Positions 1 through 12,015 of a stretch of DNA of 64,000 nt are shown here, one piece after another. The stretch comes from Megascapheus bottae (Eukaryota; Chordata; Mammalia; Rodentia; Geomyidae). Numbering within the stretch: the stretch's first letter is position 1; every line of letters begins with the position of its first letter. The stretch lies in assembly GCA_024803745.1 (NCBI GenBank), contig JANJXV010000004.1, positions 41,907,358 through 41,971,357 on the forward strand, given 5' to 3'. The notes beneath the pieces were generated by a model that was not told where the DNA came from, searched no databases, and saw nothing but the letters and a program-made list of their open reading frames with translations. The translations under genes were made by a program, and so were the position numbers.

Positions 1-37
<37 letters not shown>

Positions 38-38
38 C
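1..38 (+). repeat. (ATC)n microsatellite
   Basis: An uninterrupted ATC run starts at the window edge and may extend beyond it. Confidence 0.95.
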
Positions 39-44
39 TGGTGC

Positions 45-262
45 CACTGGTGGGTGGCACATGTCTGTAATCCTAGCGACTTAGAAGGCTGAGATCTGAG
101 GACTGAAGCTCCAAATCAACACAGGAAAGTCCTCGGGCCTCTCCAATTAACTATCAAAAAAGCTGGAAATGGAGCTGTGGCTCAAGTGGTAGAGCACTAG
201 TCTTGAGGACATAAGCTCAAGGACAGTGCCCAAGCCCTGAGTTCAAGCACCTGGACTGGCAC
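45..262 (+). mobile_element. B1-Geo dimeric SINE
   Basis: The left half reads as a B1/7SL-like unit (TGTAATCCTAGC, GAAGGCTGAGATCTGAGGA). The linker CTCCAATTAAC leads into the right Geo unit (GGCTCAAGTGGTAGAGC, GAGTTCAAGC). Moderately diverged. Confidence 0.85.
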
Positions 263-1754
263 CCATACACACAAATACACATTACAAACTTTTGAGGAAA
301 ATAGAAAGGTATAGTTCTAATTAATACAATTTAAAAAATTAAAATGATGAGGAATGAGGTGGTTAAAATCTTAAAGTATTTCCTCACAAAATTTATACTA
401 ATTTATGAACATAAAAAGAATAATTGTTAAGTTGAAAGGCCATGGCTTATGCCAAGTCAAACTAATTATCATTGAGAATGTGAAAAGTTCAAAACTGTGT
501 GCCATTTGACAGGATACAGCATCATTTCCAGGACACTCTTTGCCAAAGGTAAAACACCTCATAATTACAAAACAAACTAGTAGACAAACTCACTCTGAGC
601 TGGATTCATCTTGGTGTTGACTAGCTCCTGTAGCCCTTAGACATAAATGGAAAGTAAGATAGAAAGGTTTTTGTTAGAGTCAAATTCAAAACTTTTAGGA
701 TAGTACTTCTAATTTATAGGCAATGTCGGAGTAAGAGAAGCAAGTTTAAATATACTGGAATGACATGACATATTCTTCAAGACAAGTAGCTTAGGTGCCT
801 CAACAAGTTCATGTCATGGAATTACACAGGTGCTGTTGTAGGTTACAAGAGACTTAAGACAGGTAAAATGGAGGTAAAGCCATGTTCTTCAACTGATTCT
901 GGTTTGAAAAAGAAGGACATCAAGGGAACGTTTTAGAGAACAAACTTTAACATGTAACAAGTATTATTAGGATGCTATTAGAGGAGCTATTGTATTAATT
1001 TTATAAAGATGCGAAAGACAAAGTATTATGGCATTTATAATATACCATTCCACAAAAATGTTTCAAATCATTTATCAGACATCAGTGTACAAGTGTCAAG
1101 TACAACATTTTTTTCTACTTTCTTGTATTCTAAAAATGTTCACAACAGAAAGTAAAAGTAAAATAAAATGATAGGAAGTAATAATACTACATAAGGTATC
1201 AGGAATATCCAGCACATTAAATTAATCCAAGAGCTGAATTCTTGAAATCCAGTAAAATATAATTAAACATGAAAAAATTATCTATCAATAAAATTGATAA
1301 AACAGCAAGAAAAATATAGGAAAAAATAAGCAAATGGAAATACAAGAATCCAGAATATTTTATAACTTTCCATAGTTACTCTAATAATCATGAAATCTAA
1401 ATTGAAGTTTTATTGCCATTACTAAAACTATGTAGCATAGCTAATATATTCTAAAGAATTCAAGAAAGTAATTAAATCTCTCTAAAGTATGTAAAGTTAG
1501 TAAATTAAGTCATTTATGGAGCAAAACATTACTTTACTGTTACAGGAAGACCCACCTCTTGTCTCCATGTTTATTTAAGTATTTTGCTTATCTTGATACT
1601 ATCATATAAAAAGTGGCACACAGCATTTGGGATTAACAACTCGGGTTGCAACTCGGATTAGTAATTCCAGTAACGAAGATTACAGGCATTCTAAACTTTT
1701 AAAGTTGGAAATTATTAGATAGCAAGTGTAGCCATAGCTATGCAATAAGCAGTA

Positions 1755-2870
1755 TTGGAGGAGTTATTCACCTCTGACCACCACTACCTTCTATTTTGTC
1801 ATAGTATTCCTTCTATTAACCCAACTCCAGGAATTCTTAAACTCACTGAGACCTACTCAAATAACCCTAACACCTTTTTAATGTCTTCACTTATATTCAG
1901 TTCACATCATCTCATCATCACAATAACGATGTGGAAAGAACTGACTTTATTTTAAATTCCTGTGTACTAATTTAAAATGGGTCTTTGATACAACCTAAAA
2001 TTCTTTCTCTACAGTGTGTACCTTTTTCTTGGTAAAACCCAGACCTCCTTTTCTGCTGTCACTCACACTTCAGAGCCGACCTTCAAATTTCATTAAGCAA
2101 ACAATTAAAAAAATGGTAAGAAATCTCTCCTTTGTGACTACCTAACCACATATCCATCCAAGTTGGTACCCTGTGCTTTGCTCAAATTTTGAACAATGCA
2201 GCATCCAGCCTCATAACTAACTCTCCCATTTGTGGCTTAATTTCTAGTCTTCACATTCATTCCAAGAAATCACTCCAGCAACTGTCTTTCTGTCCCATTT
2301 CCGACCCCTTGGTACCCTACTCCTCTATGATGGAACACCTTTGGGTTCAACAGTCTTCTTTTTTATGCACCCTTGCTTCTGATTGTGATCACATTCAGTA
2401 CTAAGACTGTTAATTCCATCTTTCCCTCCAATATTGCCTAACTTTTATCTGTAGTCTTCGAATGCCATATCATGCATCCATCTGCCAAATCTACATCTCT
2501 ACTTGTATGCTGGTTATGGACCTCTAACTTAAGTGTGTCCCAAACCATACTTATGATTTACTGCTCCTTTTGCAGTCATCCCCATTTTGGTAAAGGATCC
2601 CTCCATCTTTCCTGTTACCCAGACCAAACAAACCTTGGAGACATCCTGGACTCTTCTTCTCTCACAGTCCACATCTGATCCATCAGTAAATCCTGCCGTC
2701 TCCACCTTCAAAACATATGGGAATTTTCGCTCACTACTTCCAAATCTACTAGCCCAATCCAAACCACCAACACCATCTCTTTCCTGTTAACAATGGAAAT
2801 ATTTTTCTTACTGATCTTCACTTTGCATCCTTGCCTCTCCAAATAACACTATGGTTCTTTAAGTAATGTG
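1755..2870. mobile_element. Ancient repeat-like block, family uncertain
   Basis: A long C/T-rich stretch. Around 2630-2760 it has phrases (CTTGGAGACATCCTGGACTC, CCATCAGTAAATCCTG) that recur in old mammalian interspersed repeats. The family name and boundaries cannot be fixed by eye, and the short open frames on both strands are not genes. Confidence 0.35.
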
Positions 2871-3480
2871 TTTCCCCAAAAGTTCATATGTTGAAATATA
2901 ATGTATAGAGGTAGGGCCTGGGAAGTGAATAAGTCATAATAATATCAATAGATCAATCCACTGATTGATTTATAGCTTAGTGAGCTACTGGGAGGGAGTA
3001 GAAACTTCAGGAAGCCTTGGCCCTTTCTTCCCCACTCTCCACTTCCTAGCAGCCATAAGGTGAGCTGTGCTCTATGACATGATGTTCTACCAAACCACGG
3101 GCCCAGAACAATAGAGGCAAAAAAACATGCAATGAAACCTCTGAAACTGAACACCTTTCCTTTTTTTTATTTGGTCGGTCATGGGACATGAACTCTGGGC
3201 CTGGGCGTTGTCCCTGAACTCTTCAGCTAAAGGCTACAGCCCTATTCCTTGAGCCACAGTGCCACTTCCAGTTTTCTAGTGATTAACTGGAGTTAAGAGT
3301 CTCAAGGACTTTTTGGACTTTCTTGTGGCTGAGCTGGCTTTGAACTGTGATCTTCAGTTCTCAGCCTCCTTAGTAGCTAGGATTACAGGCGTGAGCCACT
3401 GCACTCCGCTATACCTTTCCTTCTTTAAACTGATTTTCTCAGATATTTTTGTCATAATGAGAAACACAAGGAAGTTAATC
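2870..3480 (+). mobile_element. Old LTR-like repeat (ERVL-MaLR type), interrupted
   Basis: Non-coding sequence resembling a MaLR-type long terminal repeat: AAGTTCATATGTTGAAA near the start, AGGGCCTGGGAAGTGAATAAG, then ATGAAACCTCTGAAACTGAAC. After the inserted SINE it continues with a TTTAAACTGATTTTCTCAG end. No retroviral coding region is present. Family assignment is from memory of the consensus. Confidence 0.45.
3161..3412 (-). mobile_element. B1-Geo SINE inserted in the LTR-like repeat
   Basis: A reverse-oriented dimer: T tract, Geo unit (GAACTCTGGGCCTGGGC...CTTGAGCCACAGTGCCACTTCC), linker, B1-like unit ending TAGCTAGGATTACAGGCG. Flanked by ACCTTTCC at 3153-3160 and 3413-3420. Confidence 0.9.
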
Positions 3481-4078
3481 AGATTACATTACTTCTAACC
3501 TAAAGTTTCTCAATGACTTACCATTTTCTCTATAATCAAAATTTTTATAATGGTTGACAAAATCCCCCATAAAGGAATGTCTTATGCTTCAACTCTCAGC
3601 GTCCACCACTCTTCCTCTTACAGATTCCAAACCAGAAAACACATAAGACATCCTAAAAGTATACCATTAAACATTGAATCTAAAAGGATAGGAAAATAAA
3701 AATTGTTTTATTTTATTTTGCCTTGCATTTGCATATACTATTACTGCTATTATTATCCATATCATTTCTCCATAAGCAGAAAACCAATTTAATAATAGGG
3801 ACATTATTAAGCTTTCATAGATACTCATGAAGTTCTTTTTTTAATACAAAAAAAGCTCCTAAGAATGTATATAAAAGTGGAATTTGTTCTTAAACCAGTG
3901 CCTTTTCAAATCAGTGGCAAAGTAGGGACTAGACAAAAAAAAGCTATAATAATGAGGTTATCAACAGTCTTGAAAGAAATGTAGATTCTCTCTTCAAAAA
4001 TGAATTAAATTGGAAAGAGATTTTTTTCAAAAAGCCAAAATGATATAAAACTATAGATAAAGTGAATGTATATATATT

Positions 4079-4277
4079 TTTCTGGGTGCTAGGGAATGAA
4101 TATTGAGCCTCATATGTTCTCTACGAGAGCTTCACACTCTGACCCTTGTAGTGTACTTTTAAATTATTTTGACAAAAGGTCTTGCCATATAGTAGTCTAG
4201 ACTTGAATGTACAATCCTTCTGCCTCGGCCTCCCAAAGGCTGAGATAATAGGAGTATGCTACAATATCTGGTCCTTA
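4079..4277 (-). mobile_element. Old B1 plus ID composite SINE
   Basis: On the minus strand, a B1-like unit (from the CCTCGGCCTCCCAAAGGCTG complement) is followed by an ID-like unit (complement of GGGTGCTAGGGAATGAATATTGAGCC). It lacks a Geo unit, so it represents an older SINE type than the dimers around it. Confidence 0.6.
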
Positions 4278-5375
4278 GAGTATGCTTTTAACTTTGTAGA
4301 GCTGGAAAACCAGATGGAATTCAAACTTATCATGGAAAATCATGGATTAGTTTCTATAAAATTCAAAACTTCAATTATATTTTAAAAACCACTATTTCTA
4401 AACCTAAAATCAATTTCACAAGTATATATATTTGTCCCAAGATTGAGACAAAACTCACACATTGTAAATGTATAAAGAGAAAGTATATATAAATAACAAG
4501 TAAACATCAATAATGTTAAAAGTTAGCTAATCAGAAATGTGCAATTTGTAGAAGAAAAAAAATGAAAACAAAAATATACTCAATCTGGGGTATTCAAAAG
4601 ATGTGAAGAAACATGATGAGATACATCTCTTATGCTATGTAATTGAAAAAGAGTTAATAAAACTCAATGAGTATCTCACTTTTGAAGATATTGTATGTTG
4701 ACCTTAATTGTTCTAGACAGCAGCTGATAAATAAGTATCAAAAATTTTAAAGTATCTATTTTGTTGGGTTTAGAATTTTTACTAGTATTTAATCTAAGGA
4801 CAGAACCAAATAACTAAAAAATGTACAGTGGCACAATTTAAAATGCAAATAATAACCTACATATCTATTAATATAGCACTGTTCATTTAAGTTAAATATT
4901 GGTATATTTTTATATTGGCAATTTATATAGACACTATTTGCATGAAATAGTGATTTATTAAGTGAAAAAAGTTTGTAAGTTTCAAATAGCCTCTATTTTT
5001 ATGATTCGAACTTATGGTTAGGATGAATTTAGTTAATTCTACTGCTTTGTATACTGCAAAGTAGTGAGTGTATTTTCACTAGAAAGCACAAGTAAAATGC
5101 TAGTAAGCTTAGGATATACATCTGTGTCTGCTGGGAACTTCAGCTCCTCATTTCTGGTCTCTGAGAAAAGGATGGTCAAGGGACTGTTTAGTGATTTACA
5201 CTAAATGAGTTTAGTATATTCAGTAGTATCTTGGTATATTCTATTCAACTACATGGGGGTGGTATTTTTCTTTCGTCTAAACTACATAGAATCTATTATC
5301 ATAAAGTATCAGGAAAATTTGAAAAATCTTTTCCAAATACAATAAACTACAAAATTATCCAGGTAAAACAATTAC

Positions 5376-5560
5376 CTATCTCCCTTTGGTTTTCTTTTTT
5401 GTAGTGTCTTCCCTTTCGGTCTTCTTTCACTTCCTGAACAGGGGCTCCCACCTGGTCCAGTTACCCGTATTGATTCAAGGCCTTTGGAAGATTTCTTAAA
5501 TGTGAATTCTACTGGTTCTCCTTCTTTCAAACTTCTAAATCCTTCCATGAAAAGTTTGCT
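5376..5560 (-). CDS. LIN28B: LIN28B coding exon 3, end of cold-shock domain and basic linker
   Basis: This 185-bp exon (entry phase 0, exit phase 2) encodes residues 67-128. It begins SKLFMEGFRSLKEGEPVEFT, the second half of the cold-shock barrel, and continues through ESIRVTGPGG to a strongly basic segment, RRPKGKTLQKRKPKGD, which links to the zinc knuckles and is where nuclear/nucleolar targeting is expected in LIN28B. The acceptor is CTTTTTACAG|AGC; the donor is GATAG|GTAATT, splitting the Arg codon that precedes the first CCHC knuckle in the family. The LIN28B-type residues (SSKGLESIRV, PCSGSERR, KTLQKRKPK) distinguish it from LIN28A. The final coding exon (two zinc knuckles and C-terminal tail) is outside the window. 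Confidence 0.97.
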
Positions 5561-6611
5561 CTGTAAAAAGTAGGGAAACAAGGGAAAAAAGAAAGATTCT
5601 GATTATAAATTATACCCATAAAGATTTGCAAAGCAAGTTATCTGTTGTCTATTACAAAAGCCAAGTTGGTTAAAAAAGTTAATTTCTGAACCTTATATAC
5701 ATTTAATGTTTATAAAATCAATGCTCACATGGGGAATATAAACTACTACCATCTTTTAAAAAAGCAATTTGGTCACACAAAAATTTAAAGTATAAATTCT
5801 TTGACTTATTAGCATGTCATTACCAGGAATCCACTACCAACTTTTTTCATGGAAAAAAGACTGAGCAGAGTCTGGTAAAAAAAAAAATTACAACCATCTA
5901 ATAGTCATTAATTCTCACCAATAAAATAAATTATAATAGACTCATAAGATATAACATTATTAAGACATTACTTTTTATTTTACATCTATATATACTGACA
6001 TAGGAAGAGTAAAAAGAAACAAATGATGTGTCACAATAGTGCTATTTTATAATGTTGTTAAAAGACATGTTTATTTCTGTAGAGATGGGGTACGGAGCTG
6101 GAACATAAAGTTGTTTTCATCAGTTCTGTTTGAGAAGGTGAGGAAATTTCGTAGATTACCATATTTTTTTAGCATTTTACAAAAAACAGTTGACTTTTTA
6201 TAATTTGAAATATATTTGATTAAAAAACTATTTTCAATTAAAATTATAGTCTTGATTTCAAATATTGTCTTTTTTTGAGTTGTGTAGCCCTTTATTAGCA
6301 ACTAAAATAGAAGGTATCTGTTGTACAACATGGGTAGTAATTGTCTTTTTCAGTATTAATTTCCTTATCAAGGTGAATACATTGCTTCAAAATATACCAA
6401 AAATATTTTTAAATGGTTAACTTAAATACTTAAATCTCTTTGTGTATATTTTACAGATTCAATTTGGAGTATCATAGTTTGTAAAAGCCTTTTTTAATTC
6501 AAGGGGGCAATTCAGAAATTAAACTTGAGGGAGCAACTAAAAATAAATGTCCTTGTTTATAAAACTGGCTTGCTATTATTATTTTACTAAGGAACAGAAA
6601 ACTGCCTAACC

Positions 6612-6995
6612 GAGTAGCGAAATACAGTGGCTCCCCACACCCACAGTTTCACTTTGTTTTAGTCACCTATGATGGACAATGATCAAAAAATATTTAATGG
6701 AAAAATCCCAGAAAAAAATCCATACATTTCAGATTTCATGATGCAATCTGTAGCCATCTTCCTCAGATCATGCATCATCCCTCTATCCTACTAGCTAAAC
6801 CATACTGGTTCTCAGATCAACAGGTGGTATACTCTAGTGGTTATGGACCTTCCAGAGCAAGAACAGCGATGCCAACAATTCATACATAACAAAAAGCAGC
6901 TGTAAATTGCTTCCTTTAAGTGAAAGGCAAAAGTTCTTAATAAGAAAAGAAAAGAAAATCATATGCTGAAGTTGCTAACAGCAACACTAAGAATA
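6612..6995 (+). mobile_element. Tigger-like (TcMar) DNA transposon relic, 5' end
   Basis: The stretch resembles the Tigger 5' region. AATATTTAATGGAAAAATCCCAG matches the subterminal part. CTTCCTTTAAGTGAAAGGCA and AAATCATATGCTGAAGTTGC match the beginning of the pogo-type transposase reading frame (the helix-turn-helix region). It is broken by indels and stops shortly after, so no transposase can be made. Confidence 0.7.
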
Positions 6996-7207
6996 CATCT
7001 AGCCAGGTGTTTGGGATTCAAGCTTCTTGGGAGGCAGAAGAAATTACAGACAAAATAAATATTTTCAAAGCCATCTTAACCAAAGAAAAGTTGCTGGGCC
7101 TGGTGATATGCCTGGCATCCTACCTCCATGGAAAATGTAAGGTCTAGGCTGGATCATGCATTAACAAGGAGCCCATATTTGAAAAATAAACAATTGAAAA
7201 GGCCAAA

Positions 7208-7421
7208 GGGCCAGGAGTGTGGCCTAGTAGTAGAGTGTTTGCCTACCATGCGTGAAGCTCTGGGTTCAATTCCTCGGTTCCACATACAAAGAAAAAGCCA
7301 GAACTGGTGTTGTGGCTCAAGTGGTAGAGCACTAGCCTTGATAAAGCACAAGGACAGTGCTCAGGTCCTGAGTTCAAGCTTTGGGACTGGCAAAAAAAAA
7401 AAAAGAGGAAAAAAAAAAAAA
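7208..7421 (+). mobile_element. IDL-Geo dimeric SINE
   Basis: Left tRNA-like unit GGCCTAGTAGTAGAGTGTTTGC with B-box GGTTCAATTCC, right unit GTGGCTCAAGTGGTAGAGC, ending GGGACTGGC and an interrupted A tail. A further Geo-like remnant follows at about 7422-7510. The 106-codon open frame across it is repeat-derived. Confidence 0.92.
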
Positions 7422-8191
7422 GGGCTAGGTTCCTGGCTCAATTGGTAGACAGAACACCGGTCAATTAAACGCAAGGCTCATTTCAAGTTCAGTTCTACAA
7501 AGAAAGGGGGAAAATTCATGTTGGTTTTGCTTCAGTGCTTCAAGATACAGCCACTATGGATAACAGGTACTTAGTGAAAATGGAAACAATATTATTTTTG
7601 TATTTATTTTGAAGAAAAACATAGCAGTCACACAATTTAGCATTACAACACCTTCCCTAGATCATCCACGGTTTTGTATATGTGCTAGACATGCATATAC
7701 CACAAATAAATGAAGGTTGCTAGAAATGTAATTAAAATAATTACATAGAATAAAAACTGTATTTCAAAATTTAATGAAAAGGAGAGTACTTATTATGAAA
7801 GTAATGCATGAAAACAGTTATTAAATCTATTTTATTCTTATTGCAGGTCATTGAACAAAATGAAATTCTTCACACTGAAGTCTGAAATTTGACAGCTTCA
7901 TTTCTGCAGTCTGATGTATGTAGTGGGGGAAAAATCACAACTGCCTACACTCTTCGAAATAATAAATCATCATTTTAAAAGCTATTTTTAACTGTTTTAA
8001 AGTATCCCTTCTACTTGCTACACAATAATTTATAGAGCTCCTTTGCTTTCATTCTTTCCCTCATTTCCCATTCAATGTAGTACACATTATTTCTTTTAAA
8101 ATAAATAACATACATTTCAGCTACTGACACAATAAAATGAAATAACAACAGTTTTAATTATAGATATCAAATATTCCTATTTTTATATATA

Positions 8192-8426
8192 TTTATTTTT
8201 GTCAGTCCTGGGACTTGAACTCCGGACCTAGGCATTGTCCCTGAGTTCTTCAGCTAAAGGCTACTGCCCTATCCCTTTAACCACAGTGCCACTTCCAGTT
8301 TTCTGGAGCTTAATTAGAGATAAAAGTCTCGTGGACTTTAGTGCCCAGGCTGGCTTTGAACTGTGATATTCAGATCTCAGCCTCCTGAGTAGCTAGGATT
8401 ACAGACGTGAGCCACTGCATCTGGCC
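8192..8426 (-). mobile_element. B1-Geo SINE
   Basis: Reverse-oriented Geo unit from GTCAGTCCTGGGACTTGAAC, linker AATTAGAGATAAAAGTCTC, and B1-like unit to GATTACAGACGTGAGCCAC. Confidence 0.92.
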
Positions 8427-8960
8427 TCCTATATTTATTTCTAAAATGAAAATTCTGTCATTTATTTATCTATTATTTCCTAGTGTACAATGTACATTCA
8501 CCTTTTGATTTCATTTTCCATCATTAAGATTTTTGATAATTATCATTTCTAAGTAAATTGCTTTTCCAAATCTAAAATAAAATTCTGGCTCTTATACACA
8601 ACCAAATTCTGGCTATTTTTCATGAGACTGTAAGAAAACTTTTACTTCATCGTACATGTTCTTTCTTCTCCCCAAACTAGTATGTAAGGAAATTTAGGTG
8701 TATACACCTGACAAATAATATAAACTACAATGTATGGCAAAAATTGACAAGAGCTCCCAGAGACCATCTCTCTGCTAGTATACCAAAAGAAGTAAAATAT
8801 GAGAAATTTATTAAAAGGTGAAGAGTTACCTAATTTTGGTCACAAAAATCAACTGTGAATTTATTTAAAGGGTCCTCTATTTTCCTGCTCATACTGATTC
8901 CACTGCTTTGTTTTACTTAAACTATGTACTGAATCCTATACATTTTTAGCTCACATTTTT

Positions 8961-9282
8961 CCCATATACTTTTTATTATAATTAATAGAAGGGTTACATT
9001 ATATTCACCGGATAGAAGGGGCATTACTTCACAAACATTGATACTCTTTTTCATGTCTTGGTCCTCATTTTCCTCCCTCCACCCTGCCCCTCATCTTGTT
9101 TTCCCCCTTCCCTATCCTATTTCAAATAGCCAAATATGCATATATACAATATATCAGATAACAAGGTGAAATATTGTAATATGAGATAACCAAGGCATAG
9201 CAAAAGAGATGAGAGATAACAGTACATTAAAGACAACAATCACTCATTATATGGCTTTTGTTTCTATATCTTGAAGGTCTTT
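8961..9282 (-). mobile_element. 5'-truncated LINE 3' tail, with 20-bp target duplication
   Basis: Reverse complement of the element at 53923-54301 (shared TTTCAAATAGCCAAATATGC region, CATCTTGTTTTCCCCCTTCC, CAATCACTCATTATATGGC). Flanked by a perfect 20-bp duplication, CATTTTTAGCTCACATTTTT, at 8941-8960 and 9283-9302, which proves a retrotransposed unit of 322 bp. Confidence 0.85.
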
Positions 9283-9316
9283 CATTTTTAGCTCACATTT
9301 TTTAAATTATTTTTAA

Positions 9317-9508
9317 ATTTTTTTGCCAGTCCTGGAACTCAAGGTTGGGACACTGTCTTTGGACACATGTTGCTCAAGGCTAGTCCTCTGCCCCTTGAGT
9401 CACAGCCTCACTTCCAGCTTTTTCTGCGGATATGGTACCAAGGAATCGAACCCAGGGCTTTGTACATGCTAGGCGAGCACTCTGTCACTAAGCCACACTC
9501 CCACCCCC
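9317..9508 (-). mobile_element. IDL-Geo SINE
   Basis: Starts TTTTTTTGCCAGTCCTGG, contains the Geo unit, then GGAATCGAACCCAGGGCTTT and CATGCTAGGCGAGCACTCT of the tRNA-like unit. Confidence 0.92.
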
Positions 9509-9774
9509 TTACCTCACAATTTTTTTCATCTCTACCATTCATGTCACTGGATTACCATCACCCTACTTCAAGCCCTAATATCTCCTACCAGGATAAGTAT
9601 ACTTATTTATGCATTGATATTTCTATATCAAATCTCCTTCCTAATCACACCTCTCTCCATAGCTGTCCATTCTCTCTGAGTAAGTTTTAGTTTATTAGTT
9701 TCTATCTCAGAAATCTGCAATACCACTCTTAAATTGCAGGTGAGATGGCTATACCCTTCCCCCTACTCTTAAAA

Positions 9775-9800
9775 AACAACAACAACAACAACAAAAAAAA
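9775..9800 (+). repeat. (AAC)n and A-rich run
   Basis: Short AAC repeats grade into an A run. Confidence 0.8.
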
Positions 9801-9935
9801 AACCTCCTTTAGTAATACTGGCTTGCATGAACTTCCATGAAGATCGTCTCACCTCTATACCCGAACCATATTATTCTGGTTAGGGCCATACCCTCTTCCT
9901 CATAGTTACCTACCTATGAAGATATTATTAAATCT

Positions 9936-9972
9936 TCATGGGCTAGGCCCTGAGTTCAAGCCCCATGGTTAA
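9936..9972 (+). mobile_element. Geo-unit tail fragment
   Basis: GGGCTAGGCCCTGAGTTCAAGC followed by CCCATGG is only the 3' end of a Geo unit. Confidence 0.6.
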
Positions 9973-10383
9973 CAATAAATAAATTCTTTTATGTTTTATG
10001 TCGAGATGACACTATACTTGATTGTTCTGGAATAAAATGTAGGTAACATTATAATATTTTAAGATAGTAAAACCATCTTTCTTCTAACTCCACTCAAAGT
10101 TAATATGCATTCGTTTTCCTCATTTGTCCTTTCTTCTATGCATTCGTTCTAAGAAAACATCATCCACTCTTATGATATGCCTCATGATGTTCCATGAATG
10201 CAAATTGATGACTGCCTAGACAAGGTATGGCCTTATGGTATATGGACTTCCTTTACATATATCCTATTTATTTAGACAAAATACAGGAAATTCAGTATAC
10301 AGAGAATAACTGCCACTGAGTTGGTAAGAAACAAAGGGATGACCAAGTGAATGAAATACGTTTTTTTAAAAAAATCTGCCAAC

Positions 10384-10915
10384 ACTCTACACTATTCACA
10401 AGCGATGGAAACAATCCAGATGCCCTACTGCAGATGAATGGATACAGAAAATGCAGTATATATATACAATGGAATTCTACATAGCCAACAGATAAGATAA
10501 AATAATGGCATTTGCAGGGAAGTGGATGAATCTAGAGCGAATCATGTTGTGTGAGACAAGTCAAGACCAAAGGAACAGAAGGCACATGGTATCCTTAATA
10601 TGTGGCTATTAGATCCAAACAGTACAAGAGTGAGGGCTCAATATTTGTATACCCAATGCTATGGACATGGTATTGGAAATATAAACACAACTACATAGAC
10701 ATAAAAACCTATGACTCTATAGATATTTTTTATTTCATAAATTAATATGTATCTATGATATACAAACCCTTAGCCTAATTTTAATTATGTTCTAAAGTCT
10801 AAGTGCCAGAGTTTGTATATAGAGATTCCCTTCCTGAACACTTGTTTGTTAAACATGTCATTTGAAATATGATGTAAAAATCAATGTTAATAAATTCTTT
10901 AATAAAAAGAAATAA
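10384..10915 (+). mobile_element. L1 3' end fragment (ORF2 end and 3' UTR)
   Basis: Contains the distal ORF2 phrases GATGGAAACAATCCAGATGC, ACAATGGAATTCTACATAGC and TGCAGGGAAGTGGATGAATC common to mammalian L1, then a 3' UTR ending AATTCTTTAATAAAAA. Non-coding. Closely related to the copies at 12016 and 29322. Confidence 0.85.
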
Positions 10916-10943
10916 GTAGCTTTAAAAAAAAACCCTGCAAACA

Positions 10944-11208
10944 GCAAGGCACAGGTGGCTCAGATCTGTGATCTTAAGCTATTCAGGAGGCTAAGACCTA
11001 AGTATAGCAGTTTGAAGACACCCTAGGCAAGAAAGTCCTCTAGATTCATCTCCAATTAATCACAGAAAAAGTTAAAAGGGGTGATGTGGCTCAAGTGATT
11101 GAGTGAGACCCTTGAGCAAATGAAGCTCAGGGACAGCACCCAGATCCAGAGTTCAAGCCCCAGGACCTACAAAAACAAAACTAACAATCAAAAAAAAAAA
11201 AAAACCAA
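10944..11208 (+). mobile_element. B1-Geo SINE
   Basis: B1-like left unit (CAGGTGGCTCAGATCTGTGA, TCAGGAGGCTAAGACC), linker ATCTCCAATTAATCAC, Geo unit ending AGTTCAAGCCCCAGGAC, then an A-rich tail. Confidence 0.9.
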
Positions 11209-11220
11209 AAAACTGTTAAC

Positions 11221-11392
11221 AGCAAGGCACTGGTGTCTCAGGCCTCCAATATTATCTAATCTGGAGACTGAGATCCGAGGATCGTGGTTAGAAGCCAGCC
11301 CAGGCAGGAAAATCTGAAAGTGGTAAAGTGCTAGGTTTGGACACAAATGCTCAGGGACAGTGCCCAGACCTTAGTTCAAGCTCCAGGAAATA
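11221..11392 (+). mobile_element. B1-Geo SINE, internally deleted
   Basis: The B1-like unit (GGAGACTGAGATCCGAGGATC) runs straight into the Geo unit (AGTGGTAAAGTGCTAGG... CAGGGACAGTGCCCAGACC). The linker and the start of the Geo unit are missing. Confidence 0.85.
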
Positions 11393-12015
11393 AAAACTGA
11401 TAACATGCCTACAGATGAGACAATGTTATCAGCCTGCAACAGAATAAGGCAATTCTGAACACACACACCAGTTTAGTTCAACTAACTCCTTCATTTTATG
11501 CTCTTCCTATTCTAAACAAGTGAGATTTCCTTTCCTTACACTTCCCTTTATTCTAATTCATCCTGACACAAACATATTATATAATCATAAAACTGTGGGC
11601 TTTCATTTTTCTTACTATCCTCATGTTCTTTCCCTCAATTGCTTGAGACATGACAGAAATGTGGAATCAAATGAGAACAGAACAAATGTTGTACTTTGTC
11701 AAGTGACTTGTGTTCCCCCTTTTCTGTAACAGGATTAGGAAAACATGTAATTTTTGCTACAGTACAATACTGAAAAAGAAGACAAGAATACATCTTCATT
11801 CTTAGACAGTATAAGCTGACTTTTAGTCCAGGATTTTAGGTTGAACAGATGTGTCTTCAAAATAAGAACAACATACAACGGGTTCACAATAAGAAAAAGA
11901 AAACAGAAAACAGAATTGTTGTTAGAATGCTGACTGAAAACTCGGTGGAAGGAGCCACATTTATCTTGTAAAACTAACAATAGGGCTGCAACTCTGTTAA
12001 GAATCAGCATTTCTG

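Larger units (their letters stand above)
1..5375 (-). other. LIN28B intron 3 (partial)
   Basis: This is the interval after the exon 3 donor. It is AT-rich and carries several repeats listed separately (SINEs at the left end and at 3.2 and 4.1 kb, an old LTR-like block near 2.9-3.5 kb). The stretches 263-1750, 3491-4070 and 4280-5375 hold no gene or recognisable element that I can support. The zinc-knuckle exon of LIN28B is not present here. Confidence 0.85.

Noticed and set aside
7128..7448. 106-codon open frame as a gene
   Set aside because: It runs through an IDL-Geo SINE; the same GLVVECLP-type peptide recurs at 23177, 27294 and 52382 in other copies.
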